This document shows, piece after piece, positions 10,933 through 19,278 of a DNA stretch of 39,918 bases. Within the stretch, counting starts at the first letter, position 1; each line of letters starts with the position of its first letter. Position numbers and translations under genes: made by a program. The notes beneath the pieces were generated by a model. That model made no database searches, was not told the DNA's origin, and worked only from the letters and a program-made list of their open reading frames with translations. The DNA is from a virus, in the IMG/VR virus record IMGVR_UViG_3300020202_000050, positions 1 to 39,918 of that record. One strand, given 5' to 3'.

Positions 10933-12233
10933 GCGCCACAATCCTCGAAGCCGAAAACACCCTGCTTGGCCGGCTGATGCTGGACAACTCGCTGTTGCAA
11001 ACCGCAGAGCTCGCAGCGACGGATTTCCTCAGCGCCCAACACCGGCAGGTCTACGAAGCCATCTGCACGATCACGGCAGACGGCGAAGTTGCCGAACCCG
11101 TGACGGTCGCGGATTTCCTCGAGCGAGCCACCGGCCGGAAGTGGCTGCAGGTCACGACGGGCATGGTTGCGGACAACTTCCGGGGATCTGGCATCGACAG
11201 CTACGCCCGAGCGATCAAGACCGCGGCAAGAACGCGGCAAGCGCTGCAGATTGCCGCGGAGTTGCAGGAGGCTGCGAACAACGACGTTGCCGGCGCGGTG
11301 GACTACGCGATCCGCCAGCTGATGGCGATCAACGCGACCTCCCAGGACTGGCATTGCCACGTGAAGTCGGCGGTGGGTGCCGCGATTGACCTCATCGACC
11401 AAGCGCACCAGGCCGATGGCAAGCCGACCGGGATCAGCACCGGCATCCGTGACCTGGACGACAGCCTCGGCGGGATGCACGGCGGTGACCTGATCGTGGT
11501 TGCAGCTCGGCCGGCAATGGGCAAAACAGCCTGGGCGCTGAACACCATGCTGGGTTCTGGCGTCGCAACCGGCATGGTCAGCGGTGAGCAGGGACGCGCG
11601 CAGATCGGGATGCGCCTGATGGCAATCAACGGCTCCATCAGCTTGCACAACATGCGCCGAGGCAAGCTCGAGGATGCAGAGTGGGCCCGCATCAACGCCG
11701 CAGCCAATGCGCTCTCAGCGCGCCCAGTCTGGCTGTTCGATCGACCCGGGCCATCGATCCAGGACATCCAACGTCAGGCCCGTCGCTGGAAGTACGAAAA
11801 CAACATTCGGCTGCTGCTGGTGGATTACATCCAGAAAATCACCGGCGGTGAAGGCCGAGACATGCGGTTGCAAGTCGGTGACGTCGTAACGCAGCTGAAG
11901 AACATCGCCCGCGAGCTCGACATCGTGGTGGTGGCATTGGCGCAGGTGAGCCGTGACGTCGAGAAGCGGCCAATGGGGCAGGACGGCATGGGCCGGGTGC
12001 CGTACATGGGCGACATCGCAGAGTCAGGGCACATTGAGCGCGAGGCCGACCAGATCTACACGCTGTACCGCCCCTTCGAGTACGAGGCAGAGGAGCGATT
12101 TCGAGGCATCGCCTTCGCCAACGTCTGCAAGAACCGCCACGGCCCGACCGGGATCATCAAGCTGGCCTGGCGAGGTGAGTATCTGCAGTTTGGAGATCTT
12201 GCGCATACCGAGCGTCAATGGATGGCAGCATGA
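10929..12233 (+). CDS. replicative DNA helicase, DnaB family
   Basis: 434 residues. N-terminal DnaB domain (SATILEAENTLLGRLMLDNS ... DFLSAQHRQVYEAI). RecA-fold C-terminal half with STGIRDLDDSLGGMHGGDLI, Walker A ARPAMGKT near residue 198, catalytic SGEQ, Walker B LLLVDYIQ, DnaB motif VALAQVSRDVEKRP, and an arginine-finger region near the end. Length is slightly below host DnaB (about 470). Unwinds DNA 5' to 3' at the phage fork; loaded by the initiator encoded just upstream. Confidence 0.95.
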   Translation: MSATILEAENTLLGRLMLDNSLLQTAELAATDFLSAQHRQVYEAICTITADGEVAEPVTVADFLERATGRKWLQVTTGMVADNFRGSGIDSYARAIKTAARTRQALQIAAELQEAANNDVAGAVDYAIRQLMAINATSQDWHCHVKSAVGAAIDLIDQAHQADGKPTGISTGIRDLDDSLGGMHGGDLIVVAARPAMGKTAWALNTMLGSGVATGMVSGEQGRAQIGMRLMAINGSISLHNMRRGKLEDAEWARINAAANALSARPVWLFDRPGPSIQDIQRQARRWKYENNIRLLLVDYIQKITGGEGRDMRLQVGDVVTQLKNIARELDIVVVALAQVSRDVEKRPMGQDGMGRVPYMGDIAESGHIEREADQIYTLYRPFEYEAEERFRGIAFANVCKNRHGPTGIIKLAWRGEYLQFGDLAHTERQWMAA

Positions 12234-12457
12234 GCAAAAACAAACCAAAGACCGCAGCCGAAGCCCGCCGCTCCCGCAACGGCGGTGGGGGGTTCTTGGG
12301 GATGGAGGAGCTAGACATAGTGGCTGGCCCGGCCGTTGGAATTTGCAGTGCCTGCAATCGCAAGACGTGGCAGCCCAGGCATGTCGGGCATGCATGCATG
12401 TTCCCGTCGATGAACGGCGGCATATGCTACGGCGTACTGAATCCGATGCAGCCATGA
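12230..12457 (+). CDS. small Cys/His protein, 75 aa
   Basis: Reads MSKNKPKTAAEARRSRNGGG, then ICSACNRKTWQPRHVGHACMF: CxxC plus HxxHxC, a likely zinc site. ATG 12230 overlaps the helicase stop (ATGA). An in-frame ATG four codons upstream is less well placed. Function unknown. Confidence 0.7.
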   Translation: MSKNKPKTAAEARRSRNGGGGFLGMEELDIVAGPAVGICSACNRKTWQPRHVGHACMFPSMNGGICYGVLNPMQP

Positions 12458-12726
12458 CCCGCCCCAACGGACTGCCGAGTACCCTGACGTGGGCGGCTGA
12501 CCCTGAGCGCAAGCGTACGTGCTCGAACTTGGGCCACGTGATCACCGGGGCGCGTCGCATGAACCTTGTTGTCTACAACGCATGGGCCGGCGAGCCTCAC
12601 CAGAGCAAGCACCTCCATCAGGACTGCGGTGCCGATGGCCTCAAGTGGTGCAAGTTGGCCTGCGAGCGGCACGCCAACGCTACACCCCAACCCCAAAATT
12701 CAATCACTGAGGTGGCCGGCTCATGA
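12454..12726 (+). CDS. small Cys/His protein, 90 aa
   Basis: Reads MTRPNGLPSTLTWAADPERK. A Cys/His-rich centre (HLHQDCGADGLKWCKLACERH) suggests metal binding. ATG 12454 overlaps the previous stop by 4 bp and the stop overlaps the next start. Second of three consecutive small putative zinc proteins after the helicase. Function unknown. Confidence 0.65.
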   Translation: MTRPNGLPSTLTWAADPERKRTCSNLGHVITGARRMNLVVYNAWAGEPHQSKHLHQDCGADGLKWCKLACERHANATPQPQNSITEVAGS

Positions 12727-13007
12727 CGCTAACAGGCAATCGCTGCAGGTGCTCTGGATGTGGCGAGTACTTCAACTCGACCTCCATGTTCGATCGGCAT
12801 CGCGCAGGCGACTGGAAGGACCGAGGATCGAACCGCAGATGCCTATCACCTGCTGAACTGTCGGAGCGCGGTTATCTCAAGAACTCAGCTGGGTTCTGGA
12901 TACGCGAGGGAATGCCCGCCAGCCTTGGCAGGGAACGCGCCAGAGACGAGATATCAGTTTTCGAATGCCAGAGCACAGCCCATCAACCGCAGCAGGCGCT
13001 GCGATAG
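12723..13007 (+). CDS. small zinc-finger protein, 94 aa
   Basis: Begins MTLTGNRCRCSGCGEYFNST. The pattern CxCxxCGEYFNSTSMFDRHR, then NRRCLSPAELSERGYLKNSAGFW is a C2H2-like finger found in many phage genomes (finger, cysteine-loop, conserved GFW end). Binding of nucleic acid or protein is inferred from the finger. ATGA overlap with the preceding gene. Confidence 0.75.
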   Translation: MTLTGNRCRCSGCGEYFNSTSMFDRHRAGDWKDRGSNRRCLSPAELSERGYLKNSAGFWIREGMPASLGRERARDEISVFECQSTAHQPQQALR

Positions 13008-13018
13008 GAGACAGAGCG

Positions 13019-13393
13019 ATGTTCAATCAGCAGATCGATCCGAAGTACGCGAACGTAGTCAGCAGGGCCAAGGATCTCTCACAGCAAGGCGCTATCGGGC
13101 TACAGCCACAGGCATTCCAAGGATTCGAACAAGCTATGCCTGTGAATATTGCCGATACTCTCGTGGCTGTCGCAGCGGCCAGGCTGCAAGACCGTTGCGC
13201 AGGTATCTACTCTCTAGCCGACCGCCTGGAGCGCATTGCAGATCGCGTTTTTGGAGAGGTGGCCGACAAGGACCCCACTGGCAATGCGCCAAGTGGCCCG
13301 GGTCAGGCAGGGCAACTGGATCATGCTTTCAATTGCACCGATGCTGCACTTGCGCGAATCGAGCGTGCCGTGTCACGGCTGGAGCGTGTCTGA
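13019..13393 (+). CDS. hypothetical helical protein, 124 aa
   Basis: ATG 13019 (MFNQQIDPKYANVVSRAKDL) with GGAG 9 nt upstream; an in-frame ATG 18 codons earlier lies inside the previous gene. Helical, with a repeating basic pattern (LQDRCAGIYSLADRLERIADRVFGE) and a C-terminal helix ARIERAVSRLERV. I have no family. It shares a TGATG junction with the RyR gene. Confidence 0.65.
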   Translation: MFNQQIDPKYANVVSRAKDLSQQGAIGLQPQAFQGFEQAMPVNIADTLVAVAAARLQDRCAGIYSLADRLERIADRVFGEVADKDPTGNAPSGPGQAGQLDHAFNCTDAALARIERAVSRLERV

Positions 13394-13596
13394 TGAACCT
13401 CCCCGACATCGAACTCGTCTCCGCCAAAGTCCACGAAGCCTGGATGGACAGCAAGCGGGCGAAGGGCGTCACCTCGCGGCTGTCAGAGCTGGGCGAGGAG
13501 CTGATGGTGCCGTACGAGCAGCTCTCCGAGTCCGCCAAGGAACTTGACCGCGGCACGGTGCGCGCTGTGTATGCGGCGATCGAGGCGGCGCGATGA
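13393..13596 (+). CDS. RyR-domain protein
   Basis: 67 residues, one RyR domain: VHEAWMDSKRAKGVTSRLSE, LMVPYEQLSESAKELDRGTVRAVYAAIEAAR. The diagnostic VHEAW, LVPYexLs and K(E)LDR blocks are all present. RyR domains occur in animal ryanodine receptors and as free small proteins in bacteria and phages, where they probably bind nucleotide-like ligands or act in conflict systems; the phage role is not known. Coupled TGATG to the gene before and overlapping the resolvase. Confidence 0.85.
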   Translation: MNLPDIELVSAKVHEAWMDSKRAKGVTSRLSELGEELMVPYEQLSESAKELDRGTVRAVYAAIEAAR

Positions 13597-14075
13597 TCAC
13601 CATCGGCATCGATCCTGGCCTTACAGGCGCGATCGCTGCGGTAGACCAGAGCGGTCACTACGAAGTCCACGACCTGCCTGTGCAGCGCGACAAGTCACTG
13701 GCATGGATAGACGGCGCAGAATTGGGCCGCATCGTCAGGGCATTCGGTGCCGCGCACTACATGACCGGCATCATCGAACGCGTCTCAGCCATGCCAAAGC
13801 AGGGCGTCGCTAGCAGCTTTGGGTTCGGAGTCAACTTCGGCAGCGTGCTCGGAGTGATCCAAGGGCTTGGCATTCGCCTTGAGCTCGTGACGCCAGCCAA
13901 ATGGAAGCGTGAGATGGCGCTTGGTTCGGACAAGGACGCAGCCCTGCACAAGGCGCGGCTGCTGTTCCCGCTGGCTGACTTGCGCCTCAAGAAGCATGAC
14001 GGCCGCGCAGAAGCTCTTCTGCTCGCTCACTGGTACATCACCAAAGACAAGGGGAAGGCGAGGGCGGCGGCGTGA
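13593..14075 (+). CDS. RuvC-like Holliday junction resolvase
   Basis: 160 residues. GIDPGLTGAIAAVD at the N-terminus carries the first catalytic Asp, GIIERV carries the second-strand Glu, and KKHDGRAEALLLAHW carries the C-terminal Asp/His: the RNase H-fold RuvC pattern, with the VTPAKWKREMALGSDK segment typical of phage resolvases. Cuts branched replication or recombination products before packaging. Placed directly before the terminase genes. Confidence 0.9.
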   Translation: MITIGIDPGLTGAIAAVDQSGHYEVHDLPVQRDKSLAWIDGAELGRIVRAFGAAHYMTGIIERVSAMPKQGVASSFGFGVNFGSVLGVIQGLGIRLELVTPAKWKREMALGSDKDAALHKARLLFPLADLRLKKHDGRAEALLLAHWYITKDKGKARAAA

Positions 14076-14078
14076 GCA

Positions 14079-14118
14079 ATCTATCTGATAGACAATCAAT
14101 ATCTATCAAAACAATCAA
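14079..14118. repeat. imperfect direct repeat upstream of terS
   Basis: Two units share ATCTATC and ACAATCAA: 14079-14099 (six bases between) and 14101-14118 (three bases between). They fill the 50-bp AT-rich gap between the resolvase and small terminase genes. Candidate TerS binding (pac/cos) site or regulator site; no function shown. Confidence 0.55.
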
Positions 14119-14125
14119 GTAGCGT

Positions 14126-14455
14126 ATGTCTAGAGGTGGTAAAAGGCCGGGTGCAGGAAGGAGAGCGGGTGTGCCTAACAAGGCTACCAGCAATGCGCGA
14201 GAAGCGATTGCTCGCTTTGTTGATGGCAACGCCGATCAGCTTCAAGAGCTGTTGGATGAGATTCGAAGAGTCTATGGTGCAAAAGCCGCATGGGATTGCA
14301 TCATGGATCTCGTCGAGTATCACATCCCAAAGTTGCAGCGCGCCGAAGTCGAGATCCAGGGCGAGATGACCCTAAGGCATGCAAACGAGCTATCAGACGA
14401 CGAGCTTGCGAGTATCGCCGGCACAGGCAGCCAGCGAGTTGCTGAGACGGCGTAG
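14126..14455 (+). CDS. terminase small subunit
   Basis: 109 residues. The N-terminus MSRGGKRPGAGRRAGVPNKAT is the glycine-arginine opening typical of many phage small terminases. A helical part follows (AREAIARFVDGNADQLQELLDEI, GAKAAWDCIMDLVEYHIPKLQR) and a C-terminal tail. It recognises the packaging site and feeds DNA to TerL, whose gene overlaps its end by 77 bp. Confidence 0.8.
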   Translation: MSRGGKRPGAGRRAGVPNKATSNAREAIARFVDGNADQLQELLDEIRRVYGAKAAWDCIMDLVEYHIPKLQRAEVEIQGEMTLRHANELSDDELASIAGTGSQRVAETA

Positions 14456-15857
14456 CGCTCGTCGAAATGCCATCGACTTCGTTGCCTACACTACGCCCCG
14501 CTGGTCGCCAGGCCCGATCCATAGGGCGATCTGCGAGCAGATCGACCGAGTTCGCCGCAAAGAGATTGACCGGCTCCTTCTGCTCTGCCCGCCGCAGCAC
14601 GGTAAGTCCCAGATCAGCAGCCGTCGCGCACCAGCGCTGTTCCTTGCCGACGATCCGACCGAGGACATCATTCAGGTCTCTGCATCTGCAGAACTCGCTG
14701 AAGGCTTTGGTCATGACGTGCGTAACTGCGTCCGCAGCGAAGAGTTCCAACGACTCTTCCCCAAAGTCACACTCTCAGAGGACAGCAGTGCTCGCGGCCG
14801 ATGGCACACCAATCACGGTGGCAGTTACTACGCTGTTGGCGTCGGTGGACAGCTCTACGGACGCGGCGGGATGGCCATCATCGATGACCCTTTCGGCACC
14901 TGGGAGGACGCACAGAGCGAACTCCAACGCAACAAGGTCTGGGAGTGGTACACCGGCACTCTCTACAACCGCGTGCGCCCTGGGAAGCCAATCATCGTGA
15001 TCCAACACCGGATGCACGAGGATGACTTGGTGGGTCGGTTATTGGCGCAGCAGGCTTGCGGAGGCGATCGCTGGGAGGTCATCGAGCTGCCAGCGCACAT
15101 AGACAACCCTCCATGGCCGCAGCGCTATGACGGTGCCGCATTGGCTCGTATCCGGCAGAACATGGATAGACGCCAGTGGGCGGCGCTGTACATGCAGAAC
15201 CCGACGCCAGAAGACGGCACGTTCTTCAAGCGGGAGCAGTTCGAATTGTTCGACCCGTCCAAGGTGCCGGCATGCCACAAGTACCAGACCGGTGACTTTG
15301 CGGTGACAGAGGATGGCGGAGACTGGACTGAGATCGCTACGCACGGATACTTGAATGAGGACCTGTACCTCGCAATCGAGGGCTGGCGTGGGCGCACGAC
15401 GGCCGATGTTTGGATAGAGCAGCTCATTGACCAGGCAGAGCGGCAGAACCCCTTCGCATTTTTCGGTGAGTCAGGGCCGATTCGGCGGGCCATCGAGCCA
15501 TTCCTAACCAGGCGAATGCAGGAGCGCTCTGTGTTTGTGCCGTGCGAGTGGCTGACTCGTGGCAAAGACAAGCCAACCGAGGCGCGTCCGCTTCAGGCTA
15601 TGGCCGGACTCAAGCGCATCAAGATCGCAGACACGGAGTATGGTAACAACCTGTTGTCGCAACTCCTCAAGTTCCCGGCTGGTAAGCATGACGATGCCGT
15701 CGATATGGCTGTTCTGATGGCCAAGGCGGTCCATGAGGCCCACCCAGCCATCGTTAAGCCCAAGCAAGCGCCGCCGCCGCCAAAGTGGTCGGCTAAGCAG
15801 ACCATCAACGAAATGATTCAGCAGCACAGCCGCAAGCGTCGCGGGGGAGAGTGGTAG
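14379..15857 (+). CDS. terminase large subunit
   Basis: 492 residues. ATPase half: LLLLCPPQHGKSQISSR is the Walker A, QVSASAELAEGFG the adjoining motif, and GGMAIIDDPFG the Walker B with catalytic acid. Nuclease half (RNase H fold): YQTGDFAVTEDGGDWT with the first Asp and GKHDDAVDMAVLMA with the last Asps. Pumps and cuts DNA during headful or site-specific packaging. The start at 14379 overlaps terS; a later start is possible because conservation seems to begin near residue 25. Confidence 0.93.
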   Translation: MQTSYQTTSLRVSPAQAASELLRRRSARRNAIDFVAYTTPRWSPGPIHRAICEQIDRVRRKEIDRLLLLCPPQHGKSQISSRRAPALFLADDPTEDIIQVSASAELAEGFGHDVRNCVRSEEFQRLFPKVTLSEDSSARGRWHTNHGGSYYAVGVGGQLYGRGGMAIIDDPFGTWEDAQSELQRNKVWEWYTGTLYNRVRPGKPIIVIQHRMHEDDLVGRLLAQQACGGDRWEVIELPAHIDNPPWPQRYDGAALARIRQNMDRRQWAALYMQNPTPEDGTFFKREQFELFDPSKVPACHKYQTGDFAVTEDGGDWTEIATHGYLNEDLYLAIEGWRGRTTADVWIEQLIDQAERQNPFAFFGESGPIRRAIEPFLTRRMQERSVFVPCEWLTRGKDKPTEARPLQAMAGLKRIKIADTEYGNNLLSQLLKFPAGKHDDAVDMAVLMAKAVHEAHPAIVKPKQAPPPPKWSAKQTINEMIQQHSRKRRGGEW

Positions 15858-16196
15858 ATGAGCGATCGAATTCATGAGGCGGTTACGGTCGCCGAGCTGA
15901 CCGGCACCAACGACAACGACGTGCTGTGCACGGTCAACGCCAACGACTATGACACCTGGATCCTGGGCAGCACGGCCGGCGCCATGGATGTCTTCGTGAG
16001 CCTGGACGGGACGAACTTCCTGGCATCTGCAGTGGCGCTTGAGGACATGGTGTCCACGACGCCTGCGACACGCGTGGTCGTCACCGCTGCTGGAAGACCC
16101 TTCAAGCTTCAGATCAAGTGCAAGCTGATCCGCGTGCTCCAGAACGGCGCTACGGGTGTTGCTGGCGGCCGTCTGGTTGGCTATCGCACGACATGA
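15858..16196 (+). CDS. hypothetical small virion-region protein, 112 aa
   Basis: All-beta looking sequence: MSDRIHEAVTVAELTGTNDN, DTWILGSTAGAMDVFVSLDG, then RVVVTAAGRPFKLQIKCKLI. Such a strand-rich fold between terL and portal could be a minor head or decoration protein. The start directly follows the TerL stop and the stop overlaps the portal start (ATGA). No family recognised. Confidence 0.65.
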   Translation: MSDRIHEAVTVAELTGTNDNDVLCTVNANDYDTWILGSTAGAMDVFVSLDGTNFLASAVALEDMVSTTPATRVVVTAAGRPFKLQIKCKLIRVLQNGATGVAGGRLVGYRTT

Positions 16197-18232
16197 GCGA
16201 AGAGCAGGTCGAGCAGATCGAGCGCAAGCCGGCAGAGGAGCAGCCTGCCGACTTCGTGCGCCGCTGGCTGATGGAGTGGACGCTCGCCGACAGCAACGAG
16301 AAGACCTGGCGCGAGCAGGCGAAGCACTGCTACCAGATCTACGAGGGCGGGGCGCCGACGAAGGATGGGCACGCTCGAACCGATCGCAGCTTCAACATCC
16401 TCTGGTCGAACACCGAGACCTTGCTGCCCGCTGTGTACAACAGCGCGCCACAGCCTGATGTGCGTAGGCGTTTCCGGGATGCTGACCCGTTGGGCAAGGC
16501 TGTGTCGATGGTTCTCGAGCGCGCGCTGTCGTATGCGATAGACACCGAGGACTTCTACGACACTCTCGAGGATGCGGTCCTGGATTGCATCGTCACTGGG
16601 CGCGGCGTCGTGCGGGTGAAGTACGAACCGAAGTTCGCGCCGATCATGGATGCGGCTGGCGAGCCGATGATGCTGCCGTCTGAAGAAGGCCAAGAGCCGC
16701 AGGCGGCTGAGCAGAAAGTCTCCGAAAAGTGCGTGATCGAGCACGTGCAGTGGGATCGCTTCCGCCGCGGGCCTGGGAAGCGGTGGCGCCACGTGCCATG
16801 GATCGGATTCGAGCACGACTTCAACCGCGAGCAGCTCGTGGAGATGTTCGGCGAGGAGTTGGCGGCCAAGGTGCCGCTTAACTACCCCGAGGGCATGGAC
16901 AAGTGGAAGGACGAGGAGAAGAAGGCTTTTGGCACCGCCCAGGTGATCGAGATCTGGGACAAGGACACCATGCAGGTCATCTTCATCAGCACTGGCTGGA
17001 AGGACGGCCCGCTGCTGGTTGAGCAGGATCCGATGGAGATCGACGGCTTTTGGCCCATCCCCAAGCCCATGCTGGCTATCAAGAACGGCCGCAGCATTGT
17101 CCCGCGGCCGCTGTACCACATGTACGAGGTGAAGGCTCGCGAGCTCGAGCGCATCAGCCAGCGGATCAACGCCATAGTGCGGGTGTGCAAGGTGCGCGGC
17201 GTGTACGACTCGACGATGAGCGAGGTGACGAAGCTCCTGGATGAGGCCGACAACACCGACATGATCCCGGTGCAGAACACGGCCAAGTACTACCGCATGG
17301 GCGGCCTACAGAAGGCGATCTGGATGATGCCGGTGGGCGAGATCGCGAACGTCCTGGCAGCCCTCTACCAGGCACAGAACGAGTGCAAGCAGACGATTTA
17401 CGAGCTCACGGGTATTTCGGACGTGATCCGTGGTGCTACCGAGGCGAGCGAGACGGCCACGGCCCAGCGGCTCAAGGCACAGTTTGGCGGCCTGCGTCTC
17501 AAGACCCTGCAGCGCGAGGTGAAGCGCTTCGGGCGCGATGTGATGCGCCTCATCGCCGATGTGATGTGCAGCAAGTACGACTGGCAGACGTTCGCCGAGA
17601 TCACTGGATTGCAGTACCCGACGGCCCAGGAGAAGCAGGCCGCGCAGATGCAGCTTCAGCAGGCGCAGCGCACGCCGCCGCAGGTTGATCCCATGACCGG
17701 CCAGGCTATGCCGCCACCGCCCCCGGATCCGGCCATGCTCAAGGCCGCCGAATCACCGAGCTGGGAAGAGATCAGCGAGGTCATGAAGTCCGATCGCCAG
17801 CGCTGCTACAAGGTCGATATCGAGACCGACAGCACCATCGCCGAGACGCTCGAGATGGACATGGCGGGCATGCAGGAGGCGCTGACGGCGATCATGACGT
17901 TCATCAGCGGCGCCATGCCCGGGCTGCAGTCGGGGATGATCAGCATCGACCTGATCAAGTCGGTGGCGCTGTCGATTGCCAGGCGCGCGCGCATGGGCTC
18001 GGCCGTCGAGGATGCTATCGAGCAGATCCAGCAGCCGGCACCGCCGCAGCCTGATCCAGCGATGGTCCAGGCAGCCGACGAGGCCAAGGCCGGTCGAGAG
18101 GAGAGCGGCAAGGCCGTCGGCGAGGTTAAGGCCATGATCGAGAAGATGATGCAGGCCGTGCAGCAGCCAAAGCGCATTCGCGCGCAGGCGAATCAGATGG
18201 GCGAGATTGACGGAGAGTTGGTTGATGCGTAG
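16193..18232 (+). CDS. portal protein (podovirus, P22-like size)
   Basis: 679 residues from ATG 16193, overlapping the previous stop by 4 bp. Helical and acidic, with FVRRWLMEWTLADSNEKTWR near the N-terminus, NTETLLPAVYNSAPQPDVRR, and the long stem/crown helices. A Pro/Gln-rich insert (TPPQVDPMTGQAMPPPPPDP) precedes the C-terminal barrel-like helices. Length and position after terL match the large portals of P22-like podoviruses (P22 portal about 725). Forms the dodecameric ring at the DNA entry vertex. Confidence 0.88.
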   Translation: MSEEQVEQIERKPAEEQPADFVRRWLMEWTLADSNEKTWREQAKHCYQIYEGGAPTKDGHARTDRSFNILWSNTETLLPAVYNSAPQPDVRRRFRDADPLGKAVSMVLERALSYAIDTEDFYDTLEDAVLDCIVTGRGVVRVKYEPKFAPIMDAAGEPMMLPSEEGQEPQAAEQKVSEKCVIEHVQWDRFRRGPGKRWRHVPWIGFEHDFNREQLVEMFGEELAAKVPLNYPEGMDKWKDEEKKAFGTAQVIEIWDKDTMQVIFISTGWKDGPLLVEQDPMEIDGFWPIPKPMLAIKNGRSIVPRPLYHMYEVKARELERISQRINAIVRVCKVRGVYDSTMSEVTKLLDEADNTDMIPVQNTAKYYRMGGLQKAIWMMPVGEIANVLAALYQAQNECKQTIYELTGISDVIRGATEASETATAQRLKAQFGGLRLKTLQREVKRFGRDVMRLIADVMCSKYDWQTFAEITGLQYPTAQEKQAAQMQLQQAQRTPPQVDPMTGQAMPPPPPDPAMLKAAESPSWEEISEVMKSDRQRCYKVDIETDSTIAETLEMDMAGMQEALTAIMTFISGAMPGLQSGMISIDLIKSVALSIARRARMGSAVEDAIEQIQQPAPPQPDPAMVQAADEAKAGREESGKAVGEVKAMIEKMMQAVQQPKRIRAQANQMGEIDGELVDA

Positions 18233-18410
18233 CAAAAGCCTGAAGCTTGAGATGATCGAGTCGGATGTGATCGCCAGCCTTCGCAAGCCGACAGTCAGAG
18301 ACATGCCGACTTCATTCAGCGATCTTGTGAGCGGTGCATTTAGGGCCAAGCGCATCACTTACCGCCGGCACGGGCTAAACGGCGAGCTGCTGAAGCCCGC
18401 GAGCTGCTGA
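18225..18410 (+). CDS. hypothetical small basic protein, 61 aa
   Basis: Reads MRSKSLKLEMIESDVIASLR, then RITYRRHGLNGELLKPASC. ATG 18225 overlaps the portal end by 8 bp. Short and without a known domain; expressed within the head operon if real. Confidence 0.5.
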   Translation: MRSKSLKLEMIESDVIASLRKPTVRDMPTSFSDLVSGAFRAKRITYRRHGLNGELLKPASC

Positions 18411-18415
18411 AGCCT

Positions 18416-18520
18416 ATGCATCATCGATTCGAGGTTAAGGGTGGAGAAAGCCACAGCCAGGCAATAGCTCGCAACCTAACCAAGAGCAATTCACTGTTCG
18501 CGAGGCTGTGCAAGCAATGA
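18416..18520 (+). CDS. hypothetical microprotein, 34 aa
   Basis: Reads MHHRFEVKGGESHSQAIARN, then LTKSNSLFARLCKQ. Its stop overlaps the next start (ATGA), the coupling used throughout this genome. No ribosome site of note. Function unknown. Confidence 0.4.
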   Translation: MHHRFEVKGGESHSQAIARNLTKSNSLFARLCKQ

Positions 18521-18708
18521 GCAAAGGCGGGCTGGACAATTGGAAGGACGATATCAAGCCTGACGATCAAACGATGGGCGCAGATGGCGATCGGTATTGC
18601 ATTTGCGGCTCGAAGTGGAAGCAATGGCCGTCATGCACCATGTCTCAATGCATATTGCGCGATGGGCGCGCGAGAGTGCAGCTGGAGAGCAAAGATGCCT
18701 CGCCGTAG
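18517..18708 (+). CDS. hypothetical Cys-rich protein, 63 aa
   Basis: Starts MSKGGLDNWKDDIKPDDQTM, with RYCICGSKWKQWPSCTMSQC in the middle: four Cys that could form a zinc knuckle or disulfides. ATG 18517 (ATGA overlap); a second in-frame ATG lies three codons upstream. Overlaps the next gene by 14 bp. Confidence 0.55.
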   Translation: MSKGGLDNWKDDIKPDDQTMGADGDRYCICGSKWKQWPSCTMSQCILRDGRARVQLESKDASP

Positions 18709-19054
18709 ATACGTCTGGGATCCCCACGCCATCGAACCTCGCGACGGCAGCATCGGCTGCATGGTCGAAGTAAGCGCTGACTACCAGCAGACGACCGAGG
18801 TGCACTACGTGCGCGGTGACACGCCGGGCTACGTGAGTCCAGTGACAGGCAAGTGGATCGACGGCGCCAGAGCACGACGCGATGACCTCGCCCGCACTGG
18901 ATCGCGCCCGTGGGAGGGCATGGCGGCCGAGAAGGCGCACGCCCAGCGCCAGCAGCAGTACGTCGAGCAACGCTACGAGAAGCGGCTGGATGAGGCTGTG
19001 CGGCGCGCTTATTACCAGCTGTCGCCCGCGAAGCGACGGCATTTGGGGGGATGA
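18695..19054 (+). CDS. hypothetical head-operon protein, 119 aa
   Basis: Reads MPRRRYVWDPHAIEPRDGSI, a strand region with VHYVRGDTPGYVSPVTGKWI, then a long charged helix (AEKAHAQRQQQYVEQRYEKRLDEAVRRAYYQLSP). The layout (GYxSPxTGKWIDG followed by a helical tail) looks like a conserved podophage head-region protein of unknown role. ATG 19051/19054 of the next gene overlaps its stop. Confidence 0.65.
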   Translation: MPRRRYVWDPHAIEPRDGSIGCMVEVSADYQQTTEVHYVRGDTPGYVSPVTGKWIDGARARRDDLARTGSRPWEGMAAEKAHAQRQQQYVEQRYEKRLDEAVRRAYYQLSPAKRRHLGG

Positions 19055-19278
19055 TGCTGCTACGGATTTTCGGTGCTCCCTTGTGCTTTCTGCGGAAGAT
19101 CCATTGGACGGTTCAGTGGAGATTTCCCGCTAGAGGTGTAGAGGGGCACAACTACAGCTTGATCCCTAACACGAACCTTCCCAAGTGTCGTTCATGCGGG
19201 AAGATCGGGCGCCCCGTGCCTGATGAAGTGCGCCGGGAAATTGAACACGAACGACGTCGCACGTCTCCGGAGAATTGA
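19051..19278 (+). CDS. hypothetical small protein, 75 aa
   Basis: Reads MMLLRIFGAPLCFLRKIHWT, then NTNLPKCRSCGKIGRPVPDE with a CxxC and a charged helix at the end. A second ATG one codon later is equally good. It overlaps the preceding stop and ends one base before the scaffold start. Possibly zinc-binding; function unknown. Confidence 0.6.
   Translation: MMLLRIFGAPLCFLRKIHWTVQWRFPARGVEGHNYSLIPNTNLPKCRSCGKIGRPVPDEVRREIEHERRRTSPEN

Noticed and set aside
10878-11648. 256-codon frame on the minus strand
   Set aside because: Lies antisense to the DnaB helicase, with Arg/His-rich content typical of a shadow of a GC-rich gene.
16181-17119. 312-codon frame on the minus strand
   Set aside because: Antisense to the portal gene, with His/Leu/Arg bias and no domain; a codon-bias artefact.
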